NCBI GenBank assembly: GCA_002414505.1
Contig: DHZF01000024.1
Span: forward strand, 7,688-36,951
DNA from: Hyphomonas sp. UBA5111
Lineage (GTDB): Bacteria; Pseudomonadota; Alphaproteobacteria; Caulobacterales; Hyphomonadaceae
Direction: 5' to 3'
Length of the DNA: 29,264 bases
In this document: positions 8,632-17,700 of the stretch, piece by piece
Position numbering within the stretch: the first letter of the stretch is position 1
How the letters are laid out: each line of letters opens with the position of its first letter
Program-made: the position numbers and the translations under genes
The notes under the pieces: generated by a model
The model's database searches: none
What the model saw: only the letters and a program-made list of their open reading frames with translations
What the model was told of the DNA's origin: nothing

Positions 8632-9828
8632 TTATCCTCCCGTACGACGCTCGGTCTTCTCTAGAACGTCGCGTGCCGTTTCTCGACTGAAACGGTCCAG
8701 AAAAGCAATCTCTTCCAGAGTATCACAGGCGATTCCGTGCATATTTCCTGAAAAATAGCGGTTCAACGTCTCTTCTACGATCCAGCTTATGTCCAGAAAT
8801 CCGCATTGGCCCGCAATAAATGCAGAAACGGCAAGTTCATTAGCACAATTTAATATCGTCGTGGCCTGAACGCCGTGAGCATATGCCTGCCGAGCCAGAC
8901 GAATAGCCGGAAACCGGCTTTCGTCCACAGATTCAAAGTCCAAATGTCCCAATTCTGCTAGATTCAGACGGTCCACCGTGGTCGAAATCCTGTCGGGCCA
9001 GCCGAGGGCGTAGGAAATCGGGGTCTTCATGTCCGGGGTGCCGAGTTGGGCAATGACAGACCCATCGGTAAAGTGCGCCATGCCGTGAATAATCGACTGG
9101 GGATGGATAATTACGTCGATCCGGTCCCCTTCGGCGTCGAACAGGAATCCCGCCTCAATGAATTCGAGCGCCTTGTTCATCAACGTGGCGCTATCGATCG
9201 AATTCTTGATCCCCATGCTCCAATTGGGATGCGCCGCAGCCTGCTCCGGGGTCGCTCCCCGCATATCTTCGAGAGAGGCTGTCCGGAACGGACCACCCGA
9301 CGCCGTGATTGTCAATTTTTCCAGAGAGCGACCATCTCCAAGGCATTGGAAAATAGCCGAATGCTCCGAATCCACAGGCAGAACGTTCACGCCCTTGCGG
9401 CGAGCCTCGTCGAGGATCAGCTTGCCGCCGCACACGACACTCTCCTTGTTCGCAATTGCGACGTGATTGCCGGCCCGCACCGCCGCTATTGTCGACTTCA
9501 GCCCAGCCGCCCCCACAATGGCCGCCAGCACTCGATCGACTGGACGCGCAGCAGCTTCCTGTATCGCCGCTTCACCCGCCGCAGCTTCGACACCCGTATC
9601 CGCCAGACACGCCCGCAATTCAGGTAATTTGGATTCGTCCGCAATGACCGCAATTTCAGCTTTGAATTCGACCGCTTGTGCCGCCAGCGCCTGAGCGTCA
9701 GATCCTGCGGCCAGCGCTACAATCTGAAAATCCTCTGAAGTATTGCTGTTCGCATGCCGCATGACATCCAGTGCTGACTGGCCGATCGACCCGGTCGACC
9801 CCATAATGCTCACTCGGCGAACACTCAT
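8632..9828 (-). CDS. dxr: 1-deoxy-D-xylulose-5-phosphate reductoisomerase Dxr (IspC)
   Basis: Dxr converts DXP to methylerythritol phosphate with NADPH, the committed step of the non-mevalonate isoprenoid pathway in the cytoplasm. From ATG 9828 the protein has 398 residues, normal for the family. It opens with the NADPH-binding loop GSTGSIG at 10-16. The metal and substrate residues are present in PVDSEHSAIFQCL (Asp and Glu) and NKALEFIEAG (Glu), and ASGGPF marks the flexible active-site region. The start shares its A with the TGA stop of cdsA (TGATG). I see no strong ribosome binding site, so coupling to cdsA is likely. The frame open upstream, to 10131, is antiparallel noise inside cdsA. 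The product pathway feeds undecaprenyl phosphate through UppS in the same operon. Confidence 0.97.
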   Translation of the reverse strand: MSVRRVSIMGSTGSIGQSALDVMRHANSNTSEDFQIVALAAGSDAQALAAQAVEFKAEIAVIADESKLPELRACLADTGVEAAAGEAAIQEAAARPVDRVLAAIVGAAGLKSTIAAVRAGNHVAIANKESVVCGGKLILDEARRKGVNVLPVDSEHSAIFQCLGDGRSLEKLTITASGGPFRTASLEDMRGATPEQAAAHPNWSMGIKNSIDSATLMNKALEFIEAGFLFDAEGDRIDVIIHPQSIIHGMAHFTDGSVIAQLGTPDMKTPISYALGWPDRISTTVDRLNLAELGHLDFESVDESRFPAIRLARQAYAHGVQATTILNCANELAVSAFIAGQCGFLDISWIVEETLNRYFSGNMHGIACDTLEEIAFLDRFSRETARDVLEKTERRTGG

Positions 9829-10649
9829 CAGGACAGTCCCAGAGCATTCGACAGGGCTGGAAAGCTCCAAAGCAACAGCGACCCGACAACACCAACTGCA
9901 CCGAGCCCGTCGACCCGGTCCAGCACGCCGCCATGGCCAGGAAGCAGATTGCTGGAATCCTTGACCTTGAACCGGCGCTTGAGACCACTTTCCATCAGGT
10001 CTCCAATCTGCGCCGTGAGAGACAGGCCCATGCCGACAATTACCCACAGCACAACGCTCGCCTGCTGCAGATCTGCTGCCGCGATACCGCAAACACCCGT
10101 AAACAGGAGCGCGCCAGTTGCGCCGCTCCACGTTTTGTTGGGGCTCTCTTGCGGCAACAGGCGCGGACCACCCATGCCTCGCCCGACAAAGTACGCCGCT
10201 GCATCAGACGCCCAGACGAAGGACATGAAGTAGAGCGCTACCGTGCGACCATCCCAGGGACCTTCCCGCAGGATCCAGAGTCCGGCAGCCATCGCCGTCA
10301 CATATAACCAGCCCAGCATGGCGGAGGACCGAATGCGTAAGCCGCCCGCGTTTGAAACGAAGGCAAGAGCCAGGCCGAAACATCCAAGAAAAACGTAAAG
10401 CCAGGACACTTCCAAAGGTAAGCTGAGGCAAAAGATTGCCGTAGCCCCACTCAGGAGCCACCCGCGCGGATGACCGCTCATGCCTGCCCATTCCCATGCC
10501 ATGATGCCGCCGAAGAGCGCGCAGGCCACAGCGAGCCACCAGCCGCCGGACCAGACGACAAACAAGCCGGCCGGGATCAGGATGGCTGCCGTCAGAAGGC
10601 GCAGACCGAGCTGCGAGAAACGCCGTTCAGGCGGGGTCCAGTCGCCCAT
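9828..10649 (-). CDS. cdsA: Phosphatidate cytidylyltransferase CdsA
   Basis: CdsA makes CDP-diacylglycerol from phosphatidate and CTP at the inner membrane and so feeds all phospholipid synthesis. The 273-residue protein is very hydrophobic, with about seven or eight membrane segments. Near its C-terminus it carries the family signature, which includes SGLKRRFKVKDSS followed by LPGHGGVLDRVDGL with the metal-binding Asp residues. Another conserved stretch is ESPNKTWSGATG. Its ATG overlaps the TAA of uppS (TAATG), and its TGA overlaps the dxr start. The N-terminal MGDWTPPERRFSQ is short and basic, as expected for the cytoplasmic end. Confidence 0.95.
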   Translation of the reverse strand: MGDWTPPERRFSQLGLRLLTAAILIPAGLFVVWSGGWWLAVACALFGGIMAWEWAGMSGHPRGWLLSGATAIFCLSLPLEVSWLYVFLGCFGLALAFVSNAGGLRIRSSAMLGWLYVTAMAAGLWILREGPWDGRTVALYFMSFVWASDAAAYFVGRGMGGPRLLPQESPNKTWSGATGALLFTGVCGIAAADLQQASVVLWVIVGMGLSLTAQIGDLMESGLKRRFKVKDSSNLLPGHGGVLDRVDGLGAVGVVGSLLLWSFPALSNALGLS

Positions 10650-11410
10650 TACGCGTCTCCCGTCGAAACAGCGCCAAAGCGGCGCTCCCTGTCGCTGTAG
10701 ATCGCAACCGCCTTTTCAAGCCAGGCCCGGTCGAAATCCGGCCACAACACGTCGAAGAAGACGAGTTCGCTATAGGCAGCCTGCCACAGCAGGAAATTGC
10801 TCAGCCGGTACTCCCCACTGGTCCGAACCAACAGGTCCGGATCGGGCATGTCGGCTGTGTCGAGATAGGAGGCCAGCACCTCTTCGGTGACATCCGAAGG
10901 CAGGACTGCCCCGCTTGCGACATCAGCGGATAGCGCCCGTGCGGCACGCGCGATTTCCTCGCGCCCGCCATAGTTGAACGCAATATTGAGGACAAAATCC
11001 GAGTTGGAAGCCGTCTCGCGTTCGGCCTTCTCGACCAGCATCGCAATATCGTCCGGGAGGCCTTCGCGGCGACCAATGACGTTGATCTTGACCCCTTCCT
11101 TCTTCAACCGGCCGAGATCCTTCTTGATGAAGGTCCGGAGAAGGCCAAACAGCGCATTGACCTCCGCTGCAGGGCGGCGCCAGTTCTCTGTCGAAAAGGA
11201 ATAAACCGTCAGATATCGAACGCCAATCTCTCCGGCGGCTTCAACAGTCCGGCGCAGGGCTTCGACGCCGCGCTCATGGCCAGCTGCCCGCGGCAAGCCA
11301 CGGGCTTTCGCCCACCGACCATTCCCATCCATGATGATGGCAATGTGAGCGGGTACGCGAGATGCGCCCGCATGCGTGTCGGACGGCGCAGAGGCGTCGT
11401 CAGTCGACAT
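10649..11410 (-). CDS. uppS: Isoprenyl transferase (undecaprenyl diphosphate synthase)
   Basis: This cis-prenyltransferase extends farnesyl diphosphate with isopentenyl diphosphate to build the C55 carrier used for peptidoglycan and O-antigen. The 253-residue protein shows the signature HIAIIMDGNGRWAKARGLP; Asp28 is equivalent to catalytic Asp26 of E. coli UppS. Other conserved segments are GHERGVEALRR, YSFSTENWRRP, NIAFNYGGREEI and PDLLVRTSGEYRLSNFLLWQ. An extra Ala/Ser/Asp-rich stretch of about 20 residues precedes the core. The ATG overlaps the frr stop (TGATG), and the stop overlaps the cdsA start (TAATG). Chain length cannot be confirmed from the sequence. Confidence 0.96.
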   Translation of the reverse strand: MSTDDASAPSDTHAGASRVPAHIAIIMDGNGRWAKARGLPRAAGHERGVEALRRTVEAAGEIGVRYLTVYSFSTENWRRPAAEVNALFGLLRTFIKKDLGRLKKEGVKINVIGRREGLPDDIAMLVEKAERETASNSDFVLNIAFNYGGREEIARAARALSADVASGAVLPSDVTEEVLASYLDTADMPDPDLLVRTSGEYRLSNFLLWQAAYSELVFFDVLWPDFDRAWLEKAVAIYSDRERRFGAVSTGDA

Positions 11411-11964
11411 CAGACCTGCATAATCTCCGCTTCTTTGGCTTTCAGTGCGTCATCAACTTTACTTACATAGAGGTCGGTCAATTTCTGGACTTCATCGGAG
11501 AGGGAATGATGCCGGTCTTCGCTGATGTCGCCGTCCTTCTCCATCTTCTTGAGAGAATCCATGCCATCGCGGCGAATGTTACGGACCGCAACGCGTGCCG
11601 CCTCAGCGTATTTGCCAGCCACTTTCTGAAGTTCGACGCGGCGTTCCTCGTTGAGCGGCGGAATGGGAATCCGCAGGTTCTGGCCATCGGTCACCGGGTT
11701 CAGACCCAAGCCGGAATCCCGAATGGCGCGATCGGTCGCGCCAACGACCGTCTTGTCCCAGACGTTCACTGACAGCATGCGGTTGTCCGAAACGGTTACG
11801 GAAGCAACCTGGTTCAAAGGCACAGTGGACCCATAGGCCGGCACCATGACGGAATCCAGGAGGTTCACGGATGCCCGGCCCGTCCGCAGGCCGCTGAATT
11901 CGGTGGAGAGAGACGCCAGTGCGCCTTCCATCCGGCGCTCAAGATCCTTCTTGTCATAGCTCAT
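11410..11964 (-). CDS. frr: Ribosome recycling factor
   Basis: RRF works with EF-G to split post-termination ribosomes. The 184-residue protein has the usual length and two-domain layout. The three-helix bundle includes [19 protein letters not shown] and the C-terminal helices with [19 protein letters not shown]. The inserted beta domain includes [19 protein letters not shown] and [17 protein letters not shown] 11964 is preceded by GGAG at about ten bases. It follows pyrH after only five bases, the common pyrH-frr pairing, and its TGA overlaps the uppS start. Confidence 0.97.
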   Translation of the reverse strand: MSYDKKDLERRMEGALASLSTEFSGLRTGRASVNLLDSVMVPAYGSTVPLNQVASVTVSDNRMLSVNVWDKTVVGATDRAIRDSGLGLNPVTDGQNLRIPIPPLNEERRVELQKVAGKYAEAARVAVRNIRRDGMDSLKKMEKDGDISEDRHHSLSDEVQKLTDLYVSKVDDALKAKEAEIMQV

Positions 11965-11969
11965 GACAC

Positions 11970-12716
11970 TTACGCTCCATGATTGGTAATTGTTGTCGAT
12001 GTGCCCTTCCCGTGAAGGACCTTGAGGAGAGACCCCTCTTCCTTGAGCGAGAAGACCACGATTGGGATATTGTTGTCGCGCATCAGACTCACTGCTGACG
12101 GATCCATCACACGCAAATCCTTGGCCAGCAATTCCTGATAGCCGACCTCGTCATAGCGGGTCGCATTGGCGTCAAGTTTAGGGTCGGCCGTATAGACGCC
12201 ATCAACCTGCGTGCCTTTCAGCAACGCGTCGCAATTCATCTCGATTGCGCGCAGGGCGGCGCCTGTATCGGTTGTGAAGAATGGGTTGCCGATGCCGGCC
12301 GCGAAAATGACGACGCGGCCTTTCTCCATGTGGCGCTGGGCCCGGCGGCGAATATAGGGCTCGCAGATGGATTCCATGCGGATCGCCGACTGGACGCGGG
12401 TGGGAACGCCAATACTTTCCAGCACACTTTGCATGGCCAGGGCGTTCATGATCGTCGCCAGCATGCCCATGGAATCCGCCTGGGCGCGCTCCATGCCCTT
12501 TGCCGCGCCTGCGACCCCGCGAAAAATGTTGCCACCCCCGATGACAAGGCAGATCTCTGCACCTGTCTCCTGAGCTTGCTTGATGGCGTGAGCAAACGTT
12601 TCACAGGTCGGAATATCAATTCCAAACTGTCCGGGGCCCATCAACGCCTCACCAGAGAGCTTCAACAACACCCGCTTATATTTCAATGGGCTGGAGTCGG
12701 ACTCTTCGCTGTGCAT
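11970..12716 (-). CDS. pyrH: UMP kinase PyrH
   Basis: PyrH is the bacterial hexameric UMP kinase of the amino-acid-kinase fold; it turns UMP into UDP for nucleic acids and nucleotide sugars. Conserved segments are [15 protein letters not shown] at the N-terminus, [27 protein letters not shown] sequence, the UMP-binding [17 protein letters not shown], and [14 protein letters not shown]. From ATG 12716 the product has 248 residues, with GGAG nine bases upstream and a family-like N-terminal distance. An in-frame ATG at 12746 would add ten residues. It has AGGAG, but only three bases away and inside the T-run of the upstream hairpin. I favour 12716 without certainty. UMP kinase next to frr is a widespread arrangement. 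Confidence 0.95.
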   Translation of the reverse strand: MHSEESDSSPLKYKRVLLKLSGEALMGPGQFGIDIPTCETFAHAIKQAQETGAEICLVIGGGNIFRGVAGAAKGMERAQADSMGMLATIMNALAMQSVLESIGVPTRVQSAIRMESICEPYIRRRAQRHMEKGRVVIFAAGIGNPFFTTDTGAALRAIEMNCDALLKGTQVDGVYTADPKLDANATRYDEVGYQELLAKDLRVMDPSAVSLMRDNNIPIVVFSLKEEGSLLKVLHGKGTSTTITNHGA

Positions 12717-12732
12717 CGTCGGTGTCTCCAGA

Positions 12733-12738
12733 ATTATC
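12733..12738 (-). promoter_or_regulatory. Possible -10 box ahead of pyrH
   Basis: On the minus strand the hexamer GATAAT lies between the two candidate pyrH start codons. A transcript from it would begin near 12727 and leave only a very short leader before ATG 12716. The -35 region, about 17 bases upstream (ATCTTT), is poor. This is a weak guess, prompted by the terminator-like hairpin immediately upstream. Confidence 0.2.
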
Positions 12739-12753
12739 GGCCTCATAGGCTCC

Positions 12754-12790
12754 TAAAAGATTCCCGGCCGCCTGTCATGGGCGACCGGGA
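12754..12790 (-). terminator. Rho-independent terminator or attenuator after tsf
   Basis: Read on the minus strand, CCCGGTCGCC and GGCGGCCGGG pair across a seven-base loop. This gives a ten-base-pair GC-rich stem with one G-U wobble, extendable by an A-T pair. The hairpin is followed by AATCTTTTA. Arms are at 12780-12789 and 12763-12772. It lies 38 bases after the tsf stop and directly before the pyrH ribosome binding region. It could end the rpsB-tsf transcript or reduce readthrough into pyrH-frr. Confidence 0.65.
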
Positions 12791-12827
12791 TGTTCAAAGC
12801 CCTTTGCGGGCAGAAAGGCAAGCGCGA

Positions 12828-13733
12828 TCAGCTGCCTTTTGTCATGGAGGCAACTTCGTCCGCGAAGTTGTCTTCTTCTTTCTCGATGCCTTCGCCGAGC
12901 TTGAAGTGGACGAAGCCCTTCAGCGTCGCGCCCTGCTCTTCGAGGAACTTGCCGACCGTCTGGTCAGGGTTCATCACGAAAGGCTGCTCTACGAGGACAA
13001 CTTCCTTGTAGAATTTCTGCATCCGACCAACGATCATCTTTTCGATGACATTGTCAGGCTTGCCGCTTTCGCGGGCTTGCTCTGTCAGAACGCGCTTTTC
13101 AGCTTCAACGATGGCCGGGTCGAGTTCGTCCGTCGTGGCAGCCGCTGGCGACGTTGCAGCAATGTGCATGGCAACTTTACGGCCGATCTCTTCGAGGTCA
13201 CCCGAGCCTTCGAGCGCCACGAGAACGCCAACCTTACCCATGCCAGCGGTCTCAGCATTGTGAATGTACGAGGCGACTTTGCCATCGACGCTCACTTTTG
13301 CGCTGCGGCGCAGGGTCATGTTCTCGCCAATCGTGGCGATCAGACGCTTGATCAGGTCGTCTACCGAGCCTTCACCATCCGGTGACGGGGCAGCCGAGAG
13401 CGCCTCAACGGAACCATCGGTCTCAAGCGCAGCCTTGGTGATCCCGGCCAGTGCCGCCTGGAACTTTTCGTTCCGGGCAACAAAGTCGGTTTCAGCATTC
13501 AGCTCGACAATTGCACCTGTCTTGCCATCGTCAGAAACCTGGACAGACACGAGGCCGTCTGCCGCGGTCCGTCCGGATTTTTTGGCTGCTTTCGAGAGGC
13601 CCTTCGCACGCAACCAATCGGTAGCTGCTGCTTCGTCGCCATTGTTTTCGACGAGCGCCTTCTTGGCATCCATCATGCCTGCGCCAGTCTTCTCGCGCAG
13701 TGCTTTAACAAGCGCAGCGGTAATCTCAGCCAT
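12828..13733 (-). CDS. tsf: Elongation factor Ts
   Basis: EF-Ts exchanges GDP for GTP on EF-Tu. The 301-residue protein has the N-terminal UBA-like domain with the signature [15 protein letters not shown]. The core follows with [16 protein letters not shown], the second family signature. The C-terminal region includes [22 protein letters not shown] 13733 has AGGA about nine bases upstream. It follows rpsB after 42 bases, the near-universal pairing. A strong hairpin follows its stop. Confidence 0.97.
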   Translation of the reverse strand: MAEITAALVKALREKTGAGMMDAKKALVENNGDEAAATDWLRAKGLSKAAKKSGRTAADGLVSVQVSDDGKTGAIVELNAETDFVARNEKFQAALAGITKAALETDGSVEALSAAPSPDGEGSVDDLIKRLIATIGENMTLRRSAKVSVDGKVASYIHNAETAGMGKVGVLVALEGSGDLEEIGRKVAMHIAATSPAAATTDELDPAIVEAEKRVLTEQARESGKPDNVIEKMIVGRMQKFYKEVVLVEQPFVMNPDQTVGKFLEEQGATLKGFVHFKLGEGIEKEEDNFADEVASMTKGS

Positions 13734-13775
13734 TGCTGTATTCCTTCAGTTTGGTCTTCAGGTCAGACGCCTGAT

Positions 13776-14582
13776 TTAGGCGCCTGTTGCGTCTTCAGCG
13801 GTTTCACCCTCTGCGGCTGCAGCGACATCGGCTTCAGCCATGGCGTCAACATCTTCCAGTTCGCCAAGGTCAACACCCAGGCCAGCCGTGGACTCTGCCA
13901 GGCCGTCAAGCACGGCATCCGCAAAGAGGTTGCAGTAGAGGGAAATTGCGCGCGCAGCGTCATCATTGCCCGGGAAACCATAATCGGCGTCTGCCGGATC
14001 GCAGTTCGTGTCGAGCACAGCGACGACCGGGATACCCAGCTTGCGGGCTTCCTGAACAGCAATCGCTTCCTTGTTGGTATCGATCACAATCATCGCGGCC
14101 GGCAGGCCACCCATGTCGGCGATACCGCCAAGGGACAGCTGCAGCTTGTCACGACGGCGCTCGAGATCGAGCAATTCTTTCTTGGTGAGGCCCTGGGCGC
14201 TGTTACCGCTTTCAAACATCGCGTTCAGCTCTTTGAGCTGCTTGATGGAGTTGGACACGGTCGACCAGTTGGTCAGCGTGCCGCCAAGCCAGCGGTGGTT
14301 CATGTAGTATTGCGCGCAGCGCTGTGCGGCTTCTGCAATCGGCTCAGCAGCCTGACGCTTTGTACCCACGAACAGGACGCGCCCGCCCTTGGCAACGGTA
14401 TCGCGCACGAAGACCAGGGCCTGGTGCAGCGAAGGAACGGTCTGGGAAAGGTCCATGATGTGGATTCCCGAACGCTCGCCGTAGATGTACGGCTTCATGC
14501 GGGGATTCCAGCGGTGGGTTTGGTGACCGAAGTGAACGCCAGCTTCGAGCAGCTGACGCATGTTGAAGTCAGGTAGGGCCAT
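13776..14582 (-). CDS. rpsB: 30S ribosomal protein S2
   Basis: S2 is a late-assembling protein on the back of the small subunit, needed for S1 binding. The 268-residue protein carries the conserved start [20 protein letters not shown], then [24 protein letters not shown], and [25 protein letters not shown]. The last 35 or so residues form an acidic, alanine-rich extension, common in alphaproteobacteria. ATG 14582 is preceded by GGAGA at suitable spacing. The gene sits behind its own likely promoter and a foldable leader, which fits S2 autoregulation as known in E. coli, though that is not proven here. Confidence 0.97.
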   Translation of the reverse strand: MALPDFNMRQLLEAGVHFGHQTHRWNPRMKPYIYGERSGIHIMDLSQTVPSLHQALVFVRDTVAKGGRVLFVGTKRQAAEPIAEAAQRCAQYYMNHRWLGGTLTNWSTVSNSIKQLKELNAMFESGNSAQGLTKKELLDLERRRDKLQLSLGGIADMGGLPAAMIVIDTNKEAIAVQEARKLGIPVVAVLDTNCDPADADYGFPGNDDAARAISLYCNLFADAVLDGLAESTAGLGVDLGELEDVDAMAEADVAAAAEGETAEDATGA

Positions 14583-14592
14583 AGATTGTCTC

Positions 14593-14650
14593 CATCCGGT
14601 TGGCCGTCACGAGTGGAACGTTGAGCCACCATGGCTCGTCGCACCGGATG
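14593..14650 (-). promoter_or_regulatory. Foldable rpsB leader (candidate S2 autoregulatory RNA)
   Basis: On the minus strand CATCCGGT (14650-14643) can pair with ACCGGATG (14600-14593). Together they enclose a perfect six-base-pair hairpin, GAGCCA-TGG-TGGCTC (14637-14623). The 3' arm of the outer stem runs directly into the GGAGA ribosome binding site of rpsB. An alternative pairing of ACGAG with CTCGT would compete with the inner hairpin. Such a leader could let S2 control rpsB-tsf translation. This is read by eye only, and the function is inferred. Confidence 0.45.
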
Positions 14651-14679
14651 CACCCGTGAACTGGTTTCTGATGGGGCGG

Positions 14680-14707
14680 CTTATACAGAAAAAGCCCGTG
14701 GCTGCAA
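14680..14707 (-). promoter_or_regulatory. Promoter for rpsB-tsf
   Basis: On the minus strand TTGCAG (14707-14702) and TATAAG (14685-14680) are separated by 16 bases, a good match to a housekeeping sigma-70-type promoter. Transcription would start near 14673 and give a leader of about 90 bases before rpsB. It is the only convincing promoter I can see in the window. Confidence 0.55.
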
Positions 14708-14726
14708 GAGTTCTGGAGCGGCTTTT
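14689..14726 (-). terminator. Weak terminator-like dyad after dnaE
   Basis: On the minus strand AAAAGCC (14726-14720) can pair with GGCTTTT (14696-14690) across a loop of 23 bases, ending in a run of five T. A small inner AGCC-ACG-GGCT hairpin next to the T-run is an alternative. It begins just past the dnaE stop and overlaps the -35 region of the rpsB promoter. The long loop makes it only a moderate candidate. Confidence 0.4.
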
Positions 14727-14727
14727 G

Positions 14728-17700
14728 TCAGGCCGCCTTTAGCGGTTCAACGCGCTCCACGCCGGGGGCTTCTTTTAGTGCTCGCTGGGCGCTGAGACCA
14801 ATCGTATAGGTCGAAGGCAATTTGAGCGTCACAATCCGCCCGTCTTCCAGGGGCATTTCAATCAGGAGCTCCCCCTTTTCAAGGTCCTGGAGCTTTGCCA
14901 GATGCCCGACCACGCCCGCAAGATCGCCCACATACGCCCCAACAGCGAGACGGATCTTCAAAGCCCCCATCGCCTTGGACAGCCGTGCCGCCTCCAGCTT
15001 TAGGACGCGCTCGGCATTCAGCTTGATCTCTTCGGCATTCCGCTTGACCCCCACGGTGATGGCGACGGCATTGCCGACCTGAAGCAAGTCATAGTTCTGG
15101 GACAAGGTTTCCGGGAAAACCATCATCTCGACCTCTCCGGAAGGATCCGACAGCGTCAGGAAGGCGAACTTGCCGCCATTTCGCGCAGGCTTGTCACTGC
15201 GGGCTCGGACAACCCCAATCATTTCGAGGGGCTTGCCGTCAGACGCGCGATCCTGAACCTCCATGGCGAGCGTCACGCGCTCGCGGTCCAGACCTTCCAG
15301 CACATCATCCAGCGGATGACCCGAAAAGTAGAAACCGATGGATTTGAATTCCTGATCGAGCTTTTGCTGCCCGTTCCAGGCTTTGACCTTTGGGAGAACC
15401 GGTCGAAGCGCGGGCTCAGCCTCGGCGAACAGCCCCCCCTGCCCGCCCTGCCGGTCCTGCGCGGCGCTCAACGCAAGGTTTGCCAGCAAGGGAGCGGATT
15501 CGAGTACTTTAGAGCGGTTGGCATCCATGCAATCGAATGCGCCAGCTTTCGACAGGGATTCGAAGGCCTTCTTGTTTACATGCCGCGGGTCAACGCGTTC
15601 AGCGAAATCGTAAAGATCGGCAAAGAGGCCGTCTTTCTCGCGAATTTCCACGACATGCTTCATGGCTTCGAGGCCAACGCCCTTGAGCGCTCCCAGCGCA
15701 TAGACCACGGCGCCATCGCGCACATCAAAATCGGCGGTAGACGCGTTCACATCCGGCGCGAGGACCGGAATCTTGAGACGTTTCGTTTCCTGGAAGAAGG
15801 CGGCCAGCTTGTCGGTGTTGCCGATATCGAGGCTCATGGAAGCTGCAAGGAACTCCACCGGGAAGTGCCGCTTGAGATAGCCGGTATGATAGCCGATCAG
15901 GGCATAGGCAGCCGCGTGAGACTTGTTGAAGCCATAGCCCGCGAACTTCTCCATCGTATCGAAGATGTCGTTGGCGAGCTTTTCTTCCATGCCCTTCTGC
16001 TCGGCTGCGCCTTCCACGAAGCGCTTCCGCTGGGCAATCATCTCCTCGACTTTCTTCTTACCCATGGCCCGGCGAAGAAGGTCAGCTTCTCCGAGGGAGT
16101 AGCCAGCGATCTCCTGCGCCATCCGCATGACCTGCTCCTGATACACAGGCACGCCATAGGTCGCTTCGAGGACCGGTTTCAGGTCTGGATGCTGGTAGAC
16201 AACCGAAGACGGGTCGTCCTTGCCTTGCACATAGACAGGAATGTTCTCCATCGGACCGGGGCGATAGAGCGAGATAATAGCAATGACGTCTTCAAGATTG
16301 TGGGGCCGCACCTTCTTGAGCGTGTCCCGCATGCCCGCACCTTCGAGCTGGAACACGCCGAGTGTCTCGCCACTGGCCATCAGGTCATAGGTCGCCTGAT
16401 CATCAAGGCTCTGCCATTCGGGCCCGACATCTCGCCCATCCCGGCGAATCAATTTCAAAGCGCGATCGATGACGGTGAGCGTCTTCAGGCCGAGGAAGTC
16501 AAACTTAACAAGCCCCGCCATCTCAGCATACTTCATGTTGAACTGCGTTGCCGGAAGATCAGCGCGCGGATCATTATATAGGGGTACAAGTTCAACCAGC
16601 GGCCGGTCGCCGATCACCACACCCGCTGCGTGCGTACCCGCGTTCCGGTACTTGCCTTCCAGCGACAGCGCGACTTCCAGCAACTCCCCAACGCGTTCAT
16701 CCGCGTCGATCTCGTCCTGGAATTTCGGTTCGTCGTCGATCGCGTCCTGCAATTTCGGCGGATTGGCCGGATTGAAGGGGATCAGTTTCGCGAGCCGGTC
16801 GACCTGGCCGTACGGCATCTGCATGACGCGCCCAACGTCGCGAACCACAGCCTTGGCCTGCAGCGTACCGAAGGTGATGATCATCGCCACCGAATCCGCG
16901 CCATACTTGTCACGGACATAGCGGATGACCTCGCCGCGGCGCTCCTGACAGAAGTCGATATCGAAGTCAGGCATCGACACACGTTCCGGGTTCAGGAAGC
17001 GTTCGAAGAGCAAGTCAAAGCGAAGTGGATCGAGGTCGGTAATCAGCAAGACCCAAGCAACGAGCGAGCCGGCACCGGACCCCCGCCCAGGACCGACTGG
17101 GATGCCATTGTCCTTCGCCCATTTGATGAAGTCCGAAACGATCAGGAAGTATCCGGGAAATCCCATGCGCTCGATGATGGTCAGCTCGTAGTCGAGCCGT
17201 TCGAAATAGGTATCGCGTTCGGCATAGAGCTTGTCCGCCGCGCCAAGACGGTACTCCAGCCCTTCAAGGGCCTGTTTGCGCAGTTCCTCGGACTCTGAGC
17301 GGCCTTCATTCGAGAAGCTCGGAAGGATCGGTTTGTGCGTTTCGGCTTTCACAGCACAGCGCCGTGCAATTTCAGCCGTGTTGGCAATCGCTTCAGGCAG
17401 GTCTGCGAACAGTTCCTGCATTTCGCTGGCGGTTTTCAGGTATTGGGACGCGTCAACGCGCTTGCGATCTTCCTGGCCAAGATACTGGCCGTTCGAGATG
17501 CACATCATGGCGTCATGCGCCTTGGCATCGGACGATTTCATGAACCGCGCATCATGTGTGGCTACGAGGGGTAGGCCCAATTCATAGGCCAGATCAATCA
17601 GCCCATCTTCGCAAGCATATTCATCATCCGTGCCGTGACGCGTGATCTCGACATAGCACCGGCCTGGATAGGCCGCCGCCAACGTCGAGAGTTCTGTGCG

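Noticed and set aside
9829..10131. Upstream extension of the dxr frame by 101 codons.
   Set aside because: It overlaps cdsA in another frame and its residues do not resemble Dxr; the family start is the Met before the NADPH-binding loop.
13755..13790. A short CGCCT/AGGCG hairpin spanning the rpsB stop codon.
   Set aside because: Five base pairs without a following T-run; too weak to call a terminator, and rpsB-tsf are expected to be co-transcribed.
15316..16581. A 421-codon plus-strand frame opposite dnaE.
   Set aside because: It lies within the polymerase core on the other strand; length alone is explained by GC-biased codon use.
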